Part shown: piece after piece, positions 1 to 7,131 of the stretch
Numbering within the stretch: the stretch's first letter is position 1
How the letters are laid out: each line of letters begins with the position of its first letter
DNA from: Alloalcanivorax balearicus MACL04
GTDB lineage: Bacteria; Pseudomonadota; Gammaproteobacteria; Pseudomonadales; Alcanivoracaceae
NCBI RefSeq assembly: GCF_025532145.1
Contig: NZ_ARXS01000024.1
Coordinates: 1 to 61,932, forward strand
DNA: 61,932 bases
Direction of reading: 5' to 3'
The notes under the pieces: generated by a model
What the model saw: the letters and a program-made list of their open reading frames with translations, nothing else
The model's database searches: none
What the model was told of the DNA's origin: nothing
Translations under genes and position numbers: made by a program

Positions 1-139
1 TCGAAACGGGTCTGCACGGAGGCCTTCCGGGGCCCTGTTTGACAGGAACGTCAAATAATCCCTGGCTTACACCGCCGCAGCCCTCCCCCACAGCCAGCGA
101 CTTACTGTCTGCGACTACGCGCCGGCGCTTTAAGAGTCT

Positions 140-400
140 TTAATTCTTGAAACCAGGCAACCCCTGCTCAGTGCGCCATCTCTTCACTTCTCCAAGAATC
201 CCTTCCGGTGAATCCTCTACTTCCGGTTCGGGATAGAAGATGACATCTGTCCCGGCAGGATGGCCAGTGACACTTACAAAATGATCAACCAGTTCCAGAT
301 GTTCCTCTTCCGTCTCCGTGTCTGAGTAAAAAATGACCCGTATCAGTTCGAGAAATTCAGACTCGGTATAGTCAGAATAGCTGGCTTTCAGACCTTTCAT
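140..400 (-). CDS. Colicin/pyocin DNase immunity protein (Im2/Im9 type)
   Basis: An 86-residue acidic protein matching the four-helix immunity family that binds and neutralises colicin E2/E9- and pyocin S-type HNH DNases in the producer's cytoplasm. Family marks are the N-terminal SDYTESEFLELI helix, the EEEHLELVDHF helix, the SPEGI segment and a C-terminal VKRWRTEQGLPGF. The length is normal for the family. It starts 3 bases after the stop of the DNase fragment upstream, and its ribosome-binding site AGGTGAT lies in the end of that fragment, as in intact bacteriocin operons. The upstream part of the operon is gone, so how it is now transcribed is unclear. The protein itself looks intact and could serve as an orphan immunity factor. 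Confidence 0.9.
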   Translation of the reverse strand: MKGLKASYSDYTESEFLELIRVIFYSDTETEEEHLELVDHFVSVTGHPAGTDVIFYPEPEVEDSPEGILGEVKRWRTEQGLPGFKN

Positions 401-403
401 AGA

Positions 404-820
404 TCACCTATGTGTACCGATATGGGACTTGGGTGTCACTACGCCCATATTATCCATGTCATATACTTGACCACCTTCCGATATGGGGTGGCGATGATGA
501 ATTTCGTACTTCTCTCGTTTCCCGACAGCATCGTCCTTACGCACAAAAGGCGCGCGCCCCATGGACTGCAGCTGTTCCTCGGTGAGTGTGCCATCACCCA
601 TCCGCTGCGGGATCAGCGCCCCGATGACGACCGCGCTGAACATCGTCCCTGCGGTTGTTGCTCCTGCGCCCAATGTTCGGGCCGCCCATGTCCCCAATCC
701 ATCCAGCGCCGCCGACGATCCCACCGCGCGACCGAACACTATTGTCCCTGCCGCAGCCCCGGACGGAGCGGCCTGCTCAGCGGCCCGCCGCCATACGTTC
801 GCGAGCCAGTTGCTTTCAAG
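404..820 (-). pseudogene. S-type pyocin / E-type colicin DNase, C-terminal fragment
   Basis: The C-terminal nuclease end of a bacteriocin. The last 35 residues carry the HNH/beta-beta-alpha-metal signature: KREKYEIHHRHPISEGG, then DMDNMGVVTPKSHIGTHR with the two His-Xaa3-spaced histidines. Reading back in frame gives about 110 further residues of the segment before the nuclease (VWRRAAEQAA...LIPQRMGDGTLTEEQLQSMGRAPF) until an in-frame TAG at 821-823, where similarity ends. The receptor-binding and translocation parts and the real start are missing. An internal GTG at 739 could open a 111-residue product, but no convincing ribosome-binding site was seen. The break lies directly beside the broken integrase at 825, so one deletion probably removed both 5' halves. 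Confidence 0.85.
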
Positions 821-824
821 CTAA

Positions 825-1010
825 GTGCCGCTGAAATGGGTGGCCCGTCAGCTGGGACATTCCGACACGAAGATGATCAAGCGGCACTACGGCCGATGGA
901 TTCCTGATGACACTCGGAGCATGGCGGGGATGGTTTCGGAGATGATGGGGTTTAGGGCGTCCGGCGGCGGACTGGGAAACGACGATTCTGCCCCAATTTT
1001 GCCCCAATGA
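825..1010 (+). pseudogene. Tyrosine recombinase (phage-type integrase), C-terminal fragment
   Basis: About 61 codons that look like the end of a tyrosine recombinase. WVARQLGHSDTKMIKRHYGRWIPDD holds the conserved LGH box and the HY with the catalytic tyrosine. The arginine-containing first half and the N-terminal DNA-binding domain are missing; a TAA lies directly upstream at 822-824. The orientation, with the 3' end towards a duplicated tRNA-Ser end 40 bases on, is that of an integrase beside its attachment site. It cannot recombine by itself. Only the identity as an integrase remnant is well supported; which element it came from is unknown. Confidence 0.8.
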
Positions 1011-1021
1011 TCGACACAAAA

Positions 1022-1050
1022 TGAAAAAAGCCCTGAAAAATCAGGGCTTT
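1022..1050. terminator. Stem-loop terminator, both strands possible
   Basis: AAAGCCCTGA-AAAA-TCAGGGCTTT forms a stem of about 10 bp. On the minus strand it is followed by a run of U; on the plus strand it ends in a shorter U-rich stretch just after the integrase fragment. Its position relative to the duplicated tRNA end at 1052-1074 copies that of the true tRNA-Ser terminator at 1189-1217. Confidence 0.6.
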
Positions 1051-1051
1051 C

Positions 1052-1074
1052 TATTTGGCGGTGAGGGAGGGATT
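1052..1074. repeat. Duplicate of the tRNA-Ser 3' end (attachment-site scar)
   Basis: These 23 bases are identical to 1217-1239, which cover the CCA end, acceptor strand and part of the T arm of tRNA-Ser plus 4 bases beyond it. A short direct repeat of a tRNA 3' end next to an integrase fragment is the usual trace of site-specific integration at a tRNA gene. The other copy is inside the intact tRNA gene. Confidence 0.8.
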
Positions 1075-1088
1075 GACTCGCTGACGCT

Positions 1089-1153
1089 CGGGGCTTCGCC
1101 CCGTCGCCCAAGGGCGACGTCCTGCGCCGGCCAAGGCCGGCTGGTCGAACCGG
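1089..1153. repeat. Triple-hairpin tRNA-associated repeat, copy 1
   Basis: Three consecutive perfect hairpins: CGGGGC-TTC-GCCCCG (1089-1103), TCGCCC-AA-GGGCGA (1104-1117) and GCCGGCC-AA-GGCCGGC (1126-1141), with CGTCCTGC between the second and third and TGGTCGAACCGG after the last. The same order with different but still paired stems is found at 42270-42336, also downstream of a tRNA gene. Stem changes that keep pairing suggest that the structure is maintained. Confidence 0.8.
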
Positions 1154-1188
1154 AGGGGGCTCATCAAGGCCGCCCACGACCGCCAAAC

Positions 1189-1217
1189 AAAAAACCCCGC
1201 GTTAAGCGGGGCTTTTT
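1189..1217 (-). terminator. Rho-independent terminator of tRNA-Ser
   Basis: Read on the minus strand, CCCCGC-TTAAC-GCGGGG is followed by TTTTTTG, just 4 bases after the tRNA CCA end. It is the natural terminator of the tRNA-Ser transcript. Confidence 0.8.
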
Positions 1218-1220
1218 ATT

Positions 1221-1308
1221 TGGCGGTGAGGGAGGGATTCGAACCCTCGATACGTTTCCGTATACACACTTTCCAGGCGTGCTCCTTCGGCCACTCGGAC
1301 ACCTCACC
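1221..1308 (-). tRNA. tRNA-Ser (anticodon GGA)
   Basis: On the minus strand the acceptor strands GGTGAGG and CCTCACC pair, followed by G and an encoded CCA. The anticodon loop CTGGAAA gives GGA, the long variable arm expected of a class II tRNA is present, and the T loop is GGTTCGAATCC. Length 88 with CCA. Its 3' end served as an integration site: a 23-base copy lies at 1052-1074. Confidence 0.95.
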
Positions 1309-1400
1309 GGGGAAACTCGTTGTCGTCCCAGCCCGTAGGCTGAGGGCGCGTAGAGTACCGGAGGGGCGCGGGTTAGGCAAGGGTTCGGGGAGGCGACTGC

Positions 1401-1835
1401 TCAGGGTTTAATCAGATCACAGAGGACCGGGAAGGTGTCCAGCGCCAGCCAGGCCAGCAGCACCATCTGCACCAGTAAAAAGGCGAAGCGGATCTGCACC
1501 AGCCAGTGATTCACCCCGATCAGATGAATCAGGCTCTGACCGATACGGGCGGCGAGAATCCAGGGCAAGAGCTGACCGGCCAGGTCGTTGCCAACCGCCA
1601 TCGCCGCACCGGCGATAACGATCACCACGCCGAGCAGTTCCAGGGTGTTCTGATAGGCGCGCGAGAGACGGCTGAGGAATTCCGCCGGCTCATAGTGATA
1701 TGGCGGGAAGGCATCGGCACGTCGGCGGCCGGACACCACTTGTAACCCGCGGCCGGCAACCAGAGCAAAGAGCAGGAATAAAGCCCAGCTACCGAAGCCG
1801 AGCAGATAGAGCAACGCGGAAGTATCCAGGGTCAT
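1401..1835 (-). CDS. MAPEG-family membrane protein
   Basis: A 144-residue inner-membrane protein with four hydrophobic stretches, near residues 8-28, 66-84, 88-106 and 112-135. The family (membrane-associated proteins in eicosanoid and glutathione metabolism) is marked by YQNTLELLGVVIVIAG after the first helix and by ARIGQSLIHLIGVNHWLVQIRFAFLLVQ in the third and fourth. Bacterial members are mostly uncharacterised; glutathione-linked detoxification is the family association, not shown here. The start codon overlaps the end of the thioesterase gene upstream by 4 bases, so the two are co-translated and belong to one operon with the nitroreductase. Confidence 0.85.
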   Translation of the reverse strand: MTLDTSALLYLLGFGSWALFLLFALVAGRGLQVVSGRRRADAFPPYHYEPAEFLSRLSRAYQNTLELLGVVIVIAGAAMAVGNDLAGQLLPWILAARIGQSLIHLIGVNHWLVQIRFAFLLVQMVLLAWLALDTFPVLCDLIKP

Positions 1836-2290
1836 GGTTTCAGTATCCGGGCAAGAAAGGTGCCCTGATACTGGCAGACCGGCTGGCCCTGTTCATTGTC
1901 CGCCCGCGCCATAATGCGCAGCGAGGCCTTGCCGCGCCGTTGCAGCCGTTCGCGGAAACGTTCCCGGTCAGCGGCTTCGGATTCGGCGGTGATCACCATA
2001 TCGACGTCGAGCGGCAGCAGATAGTCCAGCGAAGAGGTGACCGCCACCACGTCCACGGCCTGGTCTGGCAGGATCTGCTCGGCCAGCACCGAGGTCAGCG
2101 ACCAACCGGCCAGAGTCACCAGCGCCGCCTGGCTGCCGGCGAAGAAGGTGCCCTTGTCGTTGTGGTTGGGCTCCAGTGGTGCCCGCAACCGCAGCCGCTC
2201 GCCATTGAAGTCCAGGTACTCGAAGGCCAGATGGCGGGTCAGCGGGATCGCCTCGCGAACCTTTCCGGCCAGGGCCGTGAGATCAGTCAT
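1832..2290 (-). CDS. Hotdog-fold thioesterase, YiiD C-terminal type
   Basis: A 152-residue single-domain hotdog protein resembling the putative thioesterase domain at the C-terminus of YiiD. Recognisable features are PLTRHLAFEYLDFNGERLRLRAPLEPNHNDKGTFFAGS at residues 17-54, with the NxNDKGTxFxGS turn before the long hotdog helix, and a DYLLPL strand further on. The substrate is unknown; acyl-CoA or acyl-carrier-protein thioesters are the family expectation. The start at MTDLTALAG was chosen because it overlaps the nitroreductase stop by 8 bases; an upstream start would add MCGSCP. Middle gene of a three-gene operon. Confidence 0.8.
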   Translation of the reverse strand: MTDLTALAGKVREAIPLTRHLAFEYLDFNGERLRLRAPLEPNHNDKGTFFAGSQAALVTLAGWSLTSVLAEQILPDQAVDVVAVTSSLDYLLPLDVDMVITAESEAADRERFRERLQRRGKASLRIMARADNEQGQPVCQYQGTFLARILKP

Positions 2291-2846
2291 CGGGCAACTC
2301 CCGCACATACCGATCCGGCGTTTCGTCCGGCAAGGTCTTGAGTGCGCCGGCCGGCGTGCCCAGGTAAATGAACGCTACCACCTGGTCCTTGTCGGCGAAG
2401 CCCAGGCGCCGTTTCACCGCTGCGTCCTCGGCGATGGCGCCGGTACGCCACATGGCGCCAATGCCCAACGCATGGGCGGCGAGCATGATGTTCTGAGCGG
2501 CGGCGCCGGCCGCCAGTACCTGTTCCCACACCGGTACCTTGTGGCTTTCGGTGACCTCCGCCGCCACCACGATCACCGCCGGGGCCCGCAATGCTTTATT
2601 GCGGGCATTGGAAAGGGTGCACGAGTCCGCTTCGGCAAAGGATTCGGCGGCGTGCTGTTCCATGATGTCCGCCAACCGCTCCCGCTGGTCACCGCGCAGC
2701 ACGATGAATCGCCAGGGCCGCAGCATGCCGTGATCCGGCGCCCGGATCGCGGCCCGCAGCAGCAAATCGATCTGTTCATCGCTGGGGCCGGGGTCGGTGA
2801 GCCGCGGCACTGACACCCGCGTGGTCAAGGCGGTGAGGGTATCCAT
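2283..2846 (-). CDS. Nitroreductase family protein (YdjA-like)
   Basis: A 187-residue flavin-dependent nitroreductase-like enzyme. The N-terminal RVSVPRLTDPGPS, APDHGMLRPWRFIVLRG around residues 35-52 (FMN phosphate and ribityl binding region) and the C-terminal GIGAMWRTG segment match the small single-domain YdjA group, which reduces nitro compounds with NAD(P)H and FMN as a dimer. The start was set at MDTLTALTTR because AAAGGAGA lies 6 bases before it; the longer frame to 2945 has no such signal. First gene of the nitroreductase-thioesterase-MAPEG operon, a grouping that suggests handling of electrophiles or lipophilic small molecules (inference). Confidence 0.85.
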   Translation of the reverse strand: MDTLTALTTRVSVPRLTDPGPSDEQIDLLLRAAIRAPDHGMLRPWRFIVLRGDQRERLADIMEQHAAESFAEADSCTLSNARNKALRAPAVIVVAAEVTESHKVPVWEQVLAAGAAAQNIMLAAHALGIGAMWRTGAIAEDAAVKRRLGFADKDQVVAFIYLGTPAGALKTLPDETPDRYVRELPDD

Positions 2847-3038
2847 GCAATCTCCTTTCGATATGAGAGCGCTATTGTAGGGCCTGTTCACACTACTTGC
2901 ATCGCGCCTGCCGGGTGCCCTTTTTGCCTCCAGCGGATACGACAACAGAGCGAGATCGCCTGTTGACGAAAATCATCCTTTTTTCTTATAAAACTTTCTA
3001 ATAAGCTCGTCTGTTACCCTCAGGACAAGGAGTCGATC

Positions 3039-3110
3039 ATGCGCCGTGCCACCGACGCCCTCGCGGCGTTTTCTTTCCTTCCCATCGGGGCCGTCACCGT
3101 CCATGGCTGA
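3039..3110 (+). CDS. Possible 23-residue leader peptide upstream of the cyclase
   Basis: ATG at 3039 with AAGGAG 6 bases upstream opens a 23-codon frame (MRRATDALAAFSFLPIGAVT...) that ends in TGA at 3108-3110, overlapping the cyclase start ATGGCTGA in another frame. The cyclase ATG at 3103 has no ribosome-binding site of its own, so translational coupling through this leader is a plausible role. It could equally be a chance frame, with the cyclase starting at the GTG at 3046. Confidence 0.4.
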   Translation: MRRATDALAAFSFLPIGAVTVHG

Positions 3111-4650
3111 CACTGCCCTGTCCTCGCGCCAGTACCTGGATCTGAAGGAACAGACCCGCCGGCAAACCCATCTGACCCGGATCCTGGCGTTTCTGGTGGC
3201 CAGTGGCATGCTCGGGGCCGGGATCGGATTACAGGTTTATCCGTTCTCGCTGCTCTGGGCGGTGGCGCCGCTGCTGGCCTACCCGTTACTGATCCAGTTA
3301 CTGGTGATGGTGGCGGAAAAACGCGGTGTGGCGGCGGCCACGTTGTCACAGACGCTATTGCAGGCGGACGCTCTGTGCATCGGCTTCGCCTGTGCCTGCC
3401 TGTGGTTCGCGGTGGTGCCCAGTCTGGCGCTGCTGGCCATTGTTCATGCCAACGCCATGAGCCACGGCGGCTGGCGCCCCTGGCTCGGCAGCGTGGCGAT
3501 GACCGCGCTGGGAGCGAGCGCCGGCGGCGCCCTGTTCTATCTGCTTGATCCCACCTTTGAGCCGGTGCCACAGGCTCCGTTGTCCCTGATCGTCCTCGCC
3601 CTGTTGGGTCTGGCGGTGTACATGGGCGCCAGCGCTTTTTTCGCGCAACGGCAGACCCGCTATCTGCGTCTGGCCCAGCAGCAGGTGCGCGAGCAGCAGC
3701 GGCAAGCCCTGAATATGTCACGCAAGCTGGCCAAATATCTGCCTCCGCAAATCTGGGGCTCTCTGTTCACCGGCAAAAGGGACGCCAAACTGGAAACCCG
3801 GCGCAAGCGCCTCACCGTGTTCTTCTCGGACATCAAGGGCTTCAGCGCGATTTCCGAAGAGCTGCCGCTGGACACCCTGACCGCCATGCTCAATACCTAT
3901 CTGAGTGAAATGACCCGTATTGCCCTGCGTCACGGCGGCACCATCGACAAGTTCATCGGCGACGCGGTGATGGTGTTCTTCGGCGACCCCAAAAGCGAGG
4001 GCGCCCAGGAGGACGCCTTCCGCTGCGTGGCCATGGCCATCGAGATGCAGCGCCATATGCGTCTGCTGCGCCAGCGCTGGAAGCACGAGGGCATCGAGCA
4101 GCCGCTGGAGATCCGTATCGGCATCAATACCGGCTATGTCACGGTCGGCAACTTCGGCACCGACAGCCGCATGGACTACACCATTCTCGGCACCGATGTG
4201 AATCTGGCCAGCCGGCTGGAGTCCGCCTGCCGCCCGGGCCAGGTGCTGATTTCCGAGTCCACCCATGAACTGGTGCAGGACCGCATTCAATGCCGCAGCG
4301 TCGGTGACATCAGCGCCAAGGGCTTCAGCCGCCCGATTCCGGTCTATGAAGCCCGTGATCTGAAACGCCACGCCGGGGCCCGCAACCGCTATGTCAGTGC
4401 CGAAACCGAAGGTTTTGCACTGCATATCGACCTCGAGCGTATTCACAATTTCGACAAAAAACGCATACTCGGAACATTGGCCCGTTCGGCCACGGACTTG
4501 AAAGACAACAAACCGGTGTCCCTGGACTTCGAAGCGGAAGGCTTCGTACTGCATCTGGATTCCGGCCGTCTGCATCATCGGGAACGCCCCCGGGTACTGG
4601 AATTCATGGGGCGAGCGGCGCGTCGGGTACAGGAACAGCTTCGTCTCTGA
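3103..4650 (+). CDS. Membrane-bound class III adenylate cyclase with a repeated C-terminal tail
   Basis: Makes cyclic AMP from ATP on the cytoplasmic face of the inner membrane. Residues about 20-190 hold five to six transmembrane helices, followed by a short linker helix and the cyclase domain at about 235-410. The two metal-binding aspartates are visible (D243 in FFSDIKGFS, D287 in FIGDAVMVFFGD), as are the adenine-selecting pair K283 and D358 and the transition-state residues N367 and R371, so adenylate rather than guanylate cyclase activity is expected. The last 80 residues contain two related units, EGFALHIDLERIH and EGFVLHLDSGRLH, 50 residues apart; this tail is unexplained. The start is uncertain: ATG 3103 was preferred to GTG 3046, which would add 19 unlikely residues. 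Confidence 0.88.
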   Translation: MADTALSSRQYLDLKEQTRRQTHLTRILAFLVASGMLGAGIGLQVYPFSLLWAVAPLLAYPLLIQLLVMVAEKRGVAAATLSQTLLQADALCIGFACACLWFAVVPSLALLAIVHANAMSHGGWRPWLGSVAMTALGASAGGALFYLLDPTFEPVPQAPLSLIVLALLGLAVYMGASAFFAQRQTRYLRLAQQQVREQQRQALNMSRKLAKYLPPQIWGSLFTGKRDAKLETRRKRLTVFFSDIKGFSAISEELPLDTLTAMLNTYLSEMTRIALRHGGTIDKFIGDAVMVFFGDPKSEGAQEDAFRCVAMAIEMQRHMRLLRQRWKHEGIEQPLEIRIGINTGYVTVGNFGTDSRMDYTILGTDVNLASRLESACRPGQVLISESTHELVQDRIQCRSVGDISAKGFSRPIPVYEARDLKRHAGARNRYVSAETEGFALHIDLERIHNFDKKRILGTLARSATDLKDNKPVSLDFEAEGFVLHLDSGRLHHRERPRVLEFMGRAARRVQEQLRL

Positions 4651-4686
4651 GTACTTCGGCGGACAGGGGCACCACCGGGAGCGACT

Positions 4687-6171
4687 ATGGCGATTTCTGC
4701 ATCGGCGGGTTGGTTGAGCCGTCTGGAACGGCTGGGTAACCGGCTGCCCCACCCCACCCTTCTGTTCGTTTGGTTATGCGTGTTGATGCTGCCTCTGAGT
4801 GCGATTCTGTCCGCTCTCGGCGCCAACGCCTTTCATCCTCAGGAACAAAAGGAGATCGTGGTGCGCTCGCTGCTGGACAGTGAGGGGCTGCGTTATTTGT
4901 TCAGCCACATGGTCAGCAACTTCACCGGTTTCGCGCCGCTGGGCGTGGTGCTGGTGGCGATGCTCGGCCTGGGTATCGCCGAGCATTCCGGGCTGCTGGG
5001 CGGCAGTCTGGCGGCACTGGTACGCCGGGCCTCCCATCGCACGCTGGTGGCCACGGTGGCGTTCGCCGGGGTTATGTCCAGTATCGCCTTCGATGCCGGT
5101 TACGTGGTGCTGATCCCGCTGGCCGGCTTGCTGTTCCAACTGGCCGGCCGTTCTCCGCTGGCCGGCATCGCCACCGCGTTCGCCGCGGTGTCCGGCGGTT
5201 ACAGCGCCAACCTGCTGCTCGGCCCGGTGGACGCGGTACTGGCCGGGATTTCCACCGAAGCGGCGCACATCATCGATCCGCAGCGCACCGTCAGCGCCGC
5301 CGGCAACTACTGGTTCATTATCGTGTCCACGGTGCTGGTGACCACGCTGGTGACCCTGGTGACGGTGCGCTTCGTCGAGCCTCGGCTGGCCGCCGGCGAA
5401 GCGGACGGGAGCGTCCGGGACGAACAACCGCACCTGCACCGGCGCGCGGCGATCTGGACTCTGGTCACCCTGGTGGCGGGTCTGGCGTTTCTCGCCTGGC
5501 TGGGATTGCCGGCGGACGCGCCGCTGCGTAACGCGGACACCGGCGCTCTGCTGCAATCGCCGTTCATGTCCAGCATCGTGGTGTTAATTGCCCTGGTGGC
5601 CGCCGCCTGCGGCGTGGTCTATGGCCGCGTCAGCGGGGCGTTCCGCTCCGCCGGTGACGTTATTACCGCCATGGAAACCGCCATGGCGTCCATGGCCGGT
5701 TATCTGGTGCTGATGTTCTTCGCCGCCCAGTTCGTGGCCTGGTTCAACTACAGCCAGTTGGGTCTGGTACTCGCCATTCGCGGCGCCGCCTGGCTGGGTA
5801 CGCTGTCCTTACCCACCGTGCTGCTGCTATTGCTGTTCGTGTTGATGAGCACCACTATCAATCTGCTGATCGGCAGCGCCTCGGCCAAATGGTCGATCCT
5901 GGCGCCGGTGTTCATTCCCATGCTGATGCTGCTCGGTATCGATCCGGAAGCCACCCAGGCCGCCTATCGCGTGGGCGACTCCAGCACCAACATCATCACC
6001 CCGCTGATGCCCTATTTCGCCCTGGTGCTGGGCTTCGCCCGCCGCTACCAGGCGGACACCGGGGTCGGCACCCTGATCGCGCTAATGCTGCCCTACAGCC
6101 TGACCCTGCTGCTGGGCTGGTCGATTCTGCTGGGCGTCTGGATCGCGGTGGGGTGGCCGCTGGGAACGTGA
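4687..6171 (+). CDS. abgT: AbgT family transporter (p-aminobenzoyl-glutamate type)
   Basis: A 494-residue inner-membrane protein with about a dozen hydrophobic helices. It matches the AbgT family from the start (LERLGNRLPHPTLLFVWLC) through the family-typical FTGFAPLGVVLVAMLGLGIAEHSGLLG and AFDAGYVVLIPL to the C-terminal STNIITPLMPYFALVLGFARRY. E. coli AbgT imports p-aminobenzoyl-glutamate, a folate breakdown product; marine homologues such as MtrF and YdaH export p-aminobenzoate and sulfonamides. Which applies here cannot be told from sequence, and no abgAB peptidase genes are adjacent. Start ATG has GGGAGC upstream. It follows the cyclase by 36 bases and may be co-transcribed with it. Confidence 0.9.
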   Translation: MAISASAGWLSRLERLGNRLPHPTLLFVWLCVLMLPLSAILSALGANAFHPQEQKEIVVRSLLDSEGLRYLFSHMVSNFTGFAPLGVVLVAMLGLGIAEHSGLLGGSLAALVRRASHRTLVATVAFAGVMSSIAFDAGYVVLIPLAGLLFQLAGRSPLAGIATAFAAVSGGYSANLLLGPVDAVLAGISTEAAHIIDPQRTVSAAGNYWFIIVSTVLVTTLVTLVTVRFVEPRLAAGEADGSVRDEQPHLHRRAAIWTLVTLVAGLAFLAWLGLPADAPLRNADTGALLQSPFMSSIVVLIALVAAACGVVYGRVSGAFRSAGDVITAMETAMASMAGYLVLMFFAAQFVAWFNYSQLGLVLAIRGAAWLGTLSLPTVLLLLLFVLMSTTINLLIGSASAKWSILAPVFIPMLMLLGIDPEATQAAYRVGDSSTNIITPLMPYFALVLGFARRYQADTGVGTLIALMLPYSLTLLLGWSILLGVWIAVGWPLGT

Positions 6172-6178
6172 GAAAAGC

Positions 6179-6305
6179 AGTGAATAGTGAATAGTGAATA
6201 GTGAATAGTGAATAGTGAATAGTGAATAGTGAAGGAAAGGGTGAGGGTTGCGGATACGCAAGCCCTCTTTTTTAACCGTTCACTTTTAACTCTTCACTAT
6301 TCACT
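6179..6305. repeat. Heptamer-array punctuation element 1
   Basis: Left arm: seven exact copies of AGTGAAT plus a partial one (6179-6233). Right arm: five inverted heptamers of the same type (6271-6305; consensus AGTKRAN read on the minus strand). Between them is a hairpin with the core TTGCG-GATA-CGCAA. AbgT stops 7 bases before the left arm, and the queF stop codon is formed by the right arm. Related elements are at 25502-25701 and 59978-60180. Confidence 0.85.
6243..6275 (+). terminator. Rho-independent terminator of abgT
   Basis: GAGGGTTGCG-GATA-CGCAAGCCCTC (one bulged G) followed by seven T. It sits in the centre of heptamer element 1, in the right orientation to end the cyclase-abgT transcript. 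On the opposite strand only a weak A/T flank is present. Confidence 0.8.
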
Positions 6306-7122
6306 GTCTTATTGTGCGTCGGTTCTCCGGCGCCGCTTCGAAGTTGCTGCGGAACGGGTTGATGTCGAGACCGCCGCGGCGGGTGAAGCGGCCGAGGACG
6401 GAGAGTTTGGCGGGGGCGCATTGGCGTTGCAGGTCGACGAACATCTGCTCGACGATCTGCTCATGGAAGCCCTGGTGGTTACGCAGGGAGACCACATAGC
6501 GCAGGAAACCCTCGGGGTCGATGGGCGCGCCTTCATAGCGCACCACCACCGTGCCCCAGTCGGGCTGATTGGTGACCGGGCAATGGCTGCGTAGCAGGTG
6601 CGAGTAGAGCTCGCCTTGGTGTATCTCACCGGTGGTAGTGGTCAGCGAAGCCGGGCTGTACTCGAAGGTGTCGATGGTCAAGTCCAGCTCATCCACACAG
6701 ACCCCGTCGCTATGCCAAACCGGTTGCGCCGCCGCTTCCTCGAGGGACAGAATCCGCACCGTCACAGCTTCTCCGGCCACCTTGCCCAGGTCAGCGGTGA
6801 TGATCTCCCACACGGAATCGGCGTCGGCGTAACGGCTGTTGGCGAACGAGTTCAGGTAAAGCTTCAGCGATTTGGACTCAATGATGCTGTCCGAGGTGCA
6901 CGGCACCCGGACTTCCACCAGCGCCACATGGGGTTTGCCGCCCTGGTCCAGCCAGGACAGCTCATAGCCGGTCCATAGATCCTCGCCCCGGAACGGCAGG
7001 GTGCCGGTCAGCGCCAGGCTTTCCCGCGCCAGTGCCCGGGGTACCGGATACAGCAGTTCCGGTGCGTATTGATCCACGTACTCACTTGTTTGCCCCAGTG
7101 GGGCGTCTTGCAAATAACTCAT
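6301..7122 (-). CDS. queF: NADPH-dependent 7-cyano-7-deazaguanine reductase (QueF)
   Basis: Reduces the nitrile preQ0 to the amine preQ1 in the queuosine tRNA-modification pathway. At 273 residues it is the long, bimodular QueF of gammaproteobacteria. The QueF motif [12 protein letters not shown] lies at residues about 91-102, and the catalytic half shows the nucleophile in [12 protein letters not shown] with the proton-donating aspartate 7 residues later. The start [15 protein letters not shown] is typical. Its stop codon and last codon come from the neighbouring heptamer array, so the wild-type end may have been changed slightly by that element. It lies 9 bases downstream of yadH. Confidence 0.95.
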   Translation of the reverse strand: MSYLQDAPLGQTSEYVDQYAPELLYPVPRALARESLALTGTLPFRGEDLWTGYELSWLDQGGKPHVALVEVRVPCTSDSIIESKSLKLYLNSFANSRYADADSVWEIITADLGKVAGEAVTVRILSLEEAAAQPVWHSDGVCVDELDLTIDTFEYSPASLTTTTGEIHQGELYSHLLRSHCPVTNQPDWGTVVVRYEGAPIDPEGFLRYVVSLRNHQGFHEQIVEQMFVDLQRQCAPAKLSVLGRFTRRGGLDINPFRSNFEAAPENRRTIRQ

Positions 7123-7131
7123 TGTCTTGTC

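Noticed and set aside
3046-3102. Cyclase start at GTG 3046
   Set aside because: The added residues are Pro/Ser-rich and unlike a membrane-protein start; kept only as an alternative.
6179-6233. Possible CRISPR array
   Set aside because: Heptamers are contiguous with no spacers, and no cas gene is present in the window.
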